DNA from: Gnetum montanum
Lineage: Eukaryota; Streptophyta; Gnetopsida; Gnetales; Gnetaceae
DNA length: 64,000 nucleotides
Assembly (NCBI GenBank): GCA_015680685.1
Contig: MNCI01010150.1
Coordinates: 506,345-570,344, forward strand
Reading direction: 5' to 3'
Of the stretch, positions 46,401-52,400 are shown one piece after another. The translations under genes and the position numbers were made by a program. The notes beneath the pieces are model-generated. The model saw only the letters and a list, made by a program, of their open reading frames with translations, searched no databases and was not told the DNA's origin. Position 1 is the stretch's first letter. Each line of letters begins with the position of its first letter.

Positions 46401-49400
46401 ATTATGCATAGCGGTAATCCAATTTTTCTTATGGTGAAGAGAGGCATAAGCGTGAACAAGTTGAATGCCTTCATCTCCCAGTTCCAATCAATTTATATGT
46501 GCACGTTGGCACCAAAATTGTCTCTGCTATTGCTGAATATTTTAATATTTTTTTCAGAGACTGCCATCCCTTTGTCCATCCATCCCTAAGCATAGCCTCT
46601 TGGGATTTTTGGATTACAGTAGAATCTCTGAAGAAATTTACTGCGTTCAGAATTTTTCAATTACTGTCAGTTAAAGAAAAACCAACTCCTATCTTTTTAG
46701 AACTTCGCTGACACGACTTAGAAATGTTGTGCAATCAAAGGCAAGCAAGAAATGCATACCAAATCAATGTCAAGATGGGGGTAATCTATTAGGCAATACA
46801 ATTTCCATCAACTTTCATGACAATAAGTATCCATTGAATTTATTTCATCTTTTACATCTCCTATAGTTTTTTTTATTAATTAATAAAACCGCCACTTCCT
46901 ACTAATGATACTTAACGAAGTTTATTCATGATGTTATTGCTATTCCTAACAATAACCTCCTCATTCCCAACATTAGGGTTAACTTAGGAATGTACTTCTT
47001 TGATCCAACACTCTCTTGAGATATACAATTTTCAATTTAATGTCAGATTTATGTCACGTACATTCTGTTAAACTTAGGAATGTACCTCTTTGATCCAAAC
47101 ACTCCCTTAAGATGTACATTTTTCAATTTAATGTTAGGTGAGGAATCCACGTGTCTAAATTTATATACATTTTTCCATTTCATGGCATAGGTAAGGAATA
47201 TTAATGTGGTCATTACCCAAAGGCCATGACCTGTGGGGAAGGAAGTCCCTTCCTCTTTTTCTGTTCATTAAATTTGTATACATTTTTCCATTTCATGGCA
47301 TGGGCAAGGAATATTAATTTGATCAGTGCCATTGCCATTACCCAAAGGCCATGACCTGTGGGGAATGAACTACCTTCCTCTTTTTCTGTTCATTGATTTT
47401 GCTTCCAGGGCTTCATGTGGCATCTCTTTTTCCATGTATAGTGTTCATTTTCTTCTCCAGCAGGCTTGTGCACTGTTGAGATTTTTTTTCTGCCGCTGCC
47501 TGGAATGCTGCTGCAATGCTTTCAAGGCTTGATGTGGGATCTCTTTTTCCATGTATAGTGTTCATTTTCTTCTCCGGCAGGCTTGTGCTCTGTTGAGATT
47601 TTTTTTTTCTGCAGCTGCTTGGAATGCTGCTGTAACCTTACCTGCATTGATTTTGCTTCCAAGGCTTCATGTGGAATCTCTTTTTCCATGTATAGTGTTC
47701 ATTTTCTTCTCCAGCAGGCTTGTGCTCTGTTGATATTTTTTGTTCTGCAGCTGCCTGGAATGCTGCTGTAATGCTTCCAAGGCTTCATGTGGGATCCTTT
47801 TTTTCCCTGCAAAGCGTTCATTTTCGTCGTGTCTCCGGCCTTCTTCCGATTTTTCTGTTGTCAGATGTGGCCTCTCTGGGCAACACCATGCTGTCACGTG
47901 CAGCTTCTTTAGGTCCCACCGTTACACAGGGGTTGTTCTTTTTCGTCAGGAAAAACAAAACTGTCTAAATTTAAAATGCAATCAATAGAGCACATCGCGT
48001 TATGGTTGTAATATTAGTGGAATGTTTTTAGGTTCTCTTTCATTATTCATGGTGAATTTTCAATAGAAGGTTCAAAACTGTCACTACACGGTCTAGCATA
48101 TATGGTATTGGTTGTAGTGTGCTATACAATCTCTGGGTATCTTTATAATTTTATATTACAAAAATAAAGGCAGAATCACTTTGATACGCACTTGTTAAGG
48201 TAAGCTGACGGACAAGCGACAACCAATTGCAAAGAAAGTTAAATTGGTCTATCCTAATAACAGCCTTGATACACAATACCAGCCTATGAGGATGGCTTCC
48301 CTCGATGGACAACTACAATAGGTTGTGGGACCAGTTTTGCAACTGTAAGGTGCTAAGTTCACAGAAGGAAAAGTAGACAAGAACAGTTGCCTTTTAATTA
48401 ATATCTATGCGTGATTTGCATTGCCCACGACCAGACAAGGTGCCAACTGAATGATACAAGCTGTAGTAGGGCTCTGACGGTGCTTGTGTACGTGTCAAGA
48501 ATAACCTCATAACTTGAAAACTGAAATATGCAAAGAGATTCCCTGTTTTTGACTTCGAAAGCTACGTATACTTTGCGTTTGGGACTGCCCGAGGATGTAC
48601 ATTAATATACGTCCTTTAACATGGACCATCAAAATGCATTTTTTAAATGTTACAAAGGTTTAAGTTTGGCATATATTATAATCCTTTACCAATGCATGAC
48701 ATGCATCTGCAAAATTTGTTTCAGGAGAGAGAATTAAATATCCTAGGAACATAAACGTTGTAGTTGTTTACTCATTAGATTTCAAAAATAAAATAGTAAT
48801 GTTGCAAGTTCTCAAACCCATGTGTCACTTGGGTCAAGCTTGTGTCTTTGAATTGGAACTTCGTTGTACTTTTGAGGAGGATGAGAAACAGTTTTGTCTA
48901 CAACTGCTTCGTTGTGCTTGCTGCAACGGTGTTTACATCAGCAAAAACCTTTAGTTCTGTAAACTAGCACTATCGTTAACCAATCAATCTGCAAATAGTT
49001 ATATCGTAGAACTTTCATACATGAACAGTGACAAGCAAAAGAAAAATCCAATACATTTTGAAATTCATGGAACTTTTATCCTTAGCAGTAACATCTCATA
49101 CAAACCATCGGTTTGTTTACCAAGCTTCCCCAGAAATGTTTATTAAGCTTGATATTGCTGAAGCAGACAACTCTTTGAGCTGGGATGCACGGTAGGAAAT
49201 AATGGTACGGAAGAGCCTTCACAAAAACAGTCGTTAATCTTGGCTTGCATACTTAATGGTTGTTGTTCCTTTGAGCTTAGTGTACGGTTAAAGGGGGTTC
49301 TTCTCCTCCAAAAGGGGCTTATGACACGGCGACCCACTCTCCCTGTATCTGTTCATTATTGCCATGGACACCATGCAGACTTTTTGAAGGGAGGAAGTTG

Positions 49401-52400
49401 TTAGAAGGTTAGAGGTGGTGGGGGTCAGCAGTTTTGTTAACCACGATATAGACGACACTATAATTACTGCCAAGGCATCCACTCTTGAATCCAAAGGTAT
49501 TAAACGACTGCTAGATAGAATAAAGAACGAACTAGGATTGTTAGTTAATTCGGGAAATCTAGTGCCCACTTCCTGAAAACACTAGCTGCCTTTAATGGAA
49601 AAATTATTTTGCTTCTTCAAATTAACCGAGGGAACCAAACTGACTCCTACTTGGAAATCTCTCTTTATCACTGGAAGAAGGAAGCTTGGTGGTATTTGAT
49701 TGAGAATCGGGTGGGGAGTTGAATGACAAGATTTTTAACCAGTAAGAGAAAGGGAGGGCCAGAAGCACACCTTCTGAATTGGGAGGAAACCTCTTGTCCT
49801 AGAAAAGTGGAGGTCTGTAAGTTCCCAAATTTGAAGCATGCCCTCATCAACCGCATAGAGAATAATGATGAGGCCATTTACGTTCAAATCATGAGACGAA
49901 AATATTGACATTGGGAGCATCAATTTGGAGATTCAGCCATTTGGAAAAGCTTGTCACTACCATGACATCATCAACCAATTATGCTTGCCCAGTCCGTGCA
50001 ACAATAAGCAACTACTCATCCCAAAATATGGGAATGCCCAAGGTTGGGATCAAATGTGGCAGGGAAGGGTCCCTGAATAATAAAAATGTTTGGTTGGTTC
50101 TTGTAAAAAGGGGTCCATCCCAAACGAGACATTTTTGTGATGCAGAGGATTACAAATCCAGGGAAGCTGTGTTTTTTGCAGCAGCAGGGCACGGGAAACT
50201 GCAGAACATTTTATTTTTTCTTGCAGCTTCAGCAGTCACGTCTTTGTGGTGAGCGGCAGTCCGAACCAATTGAACCTCACGGATGACAACATTAATGTGC
50301 TCATTGCTTGGGCCATATGAAAGCCTGCAATAACCTAGTTATTGCAGGAGGAGAAGGTCCTGAATGATTCACAAATTCTTTACTAGATGGAGTGGAGGCA
50401 ACATCATTCTGGTGATGGAGATTACCTTCATGAAAACTGCCATTGCATATTATTTGGGGATCCTTGCATCGCCCCACTATTTTCTGGCTTCAAGAGGCCA
50501 CACTTTTCTTTTCAGGCAAGGTTCCTCTCACCTCAAGCCTGCAGATGCTTGAATTGCAGTTGGGCCCTTTGTGGTAGAGGGAAACAGAACTAGTGTACAA
50601 GTTTTTTGTTCAATTAGGGAACATGTCAAAACTCTAGGGCCTCCATTTCACTTTCATGAAATGTCTTTTTCTGCGGTGTAGGGCCATTTCCTAAGATTTT
50701 CTCCTACTTGCATTTTGGCCTCATCTTTGCCCTCTGAAAGGTGGCGTTCTCAAACATGGCTCAACATATGCTGCCTCTATGCTTCAGGAAATTCAATTTT
50801 CCTGACCATCGGAGATATAGGTGCTTCTCTCTTTGACATTAACGTTGGTGCACAGGAGGTCCCTGATCAAGTGCTAATGATGAAACAACTCTCATCCCCT
50901 CTTTTGTTTCTTGGGTAGAACCTTCTTGAGGGTACTGTGTGGCCTTTAGTGGAGGATGTCATTGTTTAGTTGCACAAAGAATTGGAGGAGTACCAGGCCC
51001 ATCTCGAAGCCAGAATTAGAGAGATAGAGGAAAAGGTCAGGAGGGAGGCCAAAGCTAGGGTTACTGAGGAGATCACTAGGACTACTAAGGACTTGGAACT
51101 CATGTTGATGTGGGAGGCATGTTGGCAGTGTGAGATTGAGTTCAAGACTATTAGACAATAGGTTCATTGACAAATTGAGGAAGAGCTAGAGCAGTATCCC
51201 TTTGCTCAATAGTAGAGGTGATGTGAAGAAGAAGCCTGATGAAGAGGTGTTGAATGACAGACCAAGGAAAAGGAGGGGAGAAAAAGAATGCAGGAGTGTA
51301 AGGCTAGGGAGGAGGCATGGAGGCAAGAGGTCAGGGTATGTGTAGAAACACAAGAACATGAAGAAACTTGACAACGCTTCTTGAGTAACCTAAGCGTCCA
51401 ATGTAGAAAGGTGGTTTCGGTCAGGCTGCTGCCTATATGTGGTTGTGGGGGTCTATAAGAGGACTTATTGAGTAAACTCCATCCTTTTATCAGAAGGAAA
51501 TCGCTCTGCCTTTACGTAGACGGCTTATAGTTTGTTGCCTCAGGAGAGAGGCAGTAAGACTTCCAGATATTCCAGGAAGCTACTGACTTTATTAGGTTGG
51601 AGGAGGAATGGAAAATTGTGGACAAGGTCCATACGGTGGAAAAACCGGTTTGTAGTTGTACTTCTTTCCTGTTTCCACGATAATGTCTTTTCATTTTTCT
51701 CTTTTCTGTCAGGGTTTATGCTGCAGGATTTTGGATTCTCTGGGCTGTATTGGCACCTTTTGGCAAATTGTAATGATGAGAAATGAGGCCTTCCTCCCAG
51801 CTGGCTTCTGTTTCTTTGGTTTCTGCTGCTTTAGAGGATCCCCCTCCTCCGCTGTTGTAAAAATTTTTATTTCATCAGTACAATTCCTGACCTTTTTCAA
51901 AAACATAAACAAAAATTAAAAATTAAAAAAAATCTTTCAACCAAATTATATATATATTTCAAATATATTGTTAAAAAGTGTTAGCATTGCCATTCCTTAT
52001 AAATAAAAGAAAACTGCTTATTGTTATTTAGTATTTTGGAAGCGATTAAGAAATTTAAATTGCTGATTTTTTGGGGTAAAACTTTACTTCTAACATTTCT
52101 TTGTTGTTAAGGAAAGTGCTACTTGTCATGAAATATTTATATTTATCAAGTTTCTATGGCTTCGTTATCATGTCGTGTTGCAAGCTACCAAAGTTGCACA
52201 ATTTCTTTGCAGCGATATCGTTCACTATGGTTCATCTTATACAAATTGTTATACTCTTGTTTGGTGTGTTGCAGGAAATCTTTGCAAAGGTTAAAAATGT
52301 TCTGTTAGTGGTGATGTTGGTGCTGCTTGCCATTGCATTAATGTATTTCGGGTACAAGTCTTTGTTTTGGCTCTCTGATTGGATGGACAGACTTGATGAA

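Larger units (their letters stand above)
43327..52274 (+). other. NFXL2 intron 12 (8948 bp)
   Basis: Donor GTTAAA, acceptor GTGTGTTGCAG, phase 0. It contains a 15-bp inverted repeat (44001-44066), a SINE-like copy (45026-45189), a LINE relic (46225-46720), a cluster of tandem duplications (46980-47830) and a 5'-truncated LINE (about 49200-51930). I see nothing I can name in 43327-43960, 45190-46220 and 47990-49150. Confidence 0.85.

Noticed and set aside
47326-47988. Series of overlapping ORFs with repeated MYSVHFLL or [17 protein letters not shown] phrases
   Set aside because: They are products of the 117-bp tandem repeat and change frame between units. No domain was seen.
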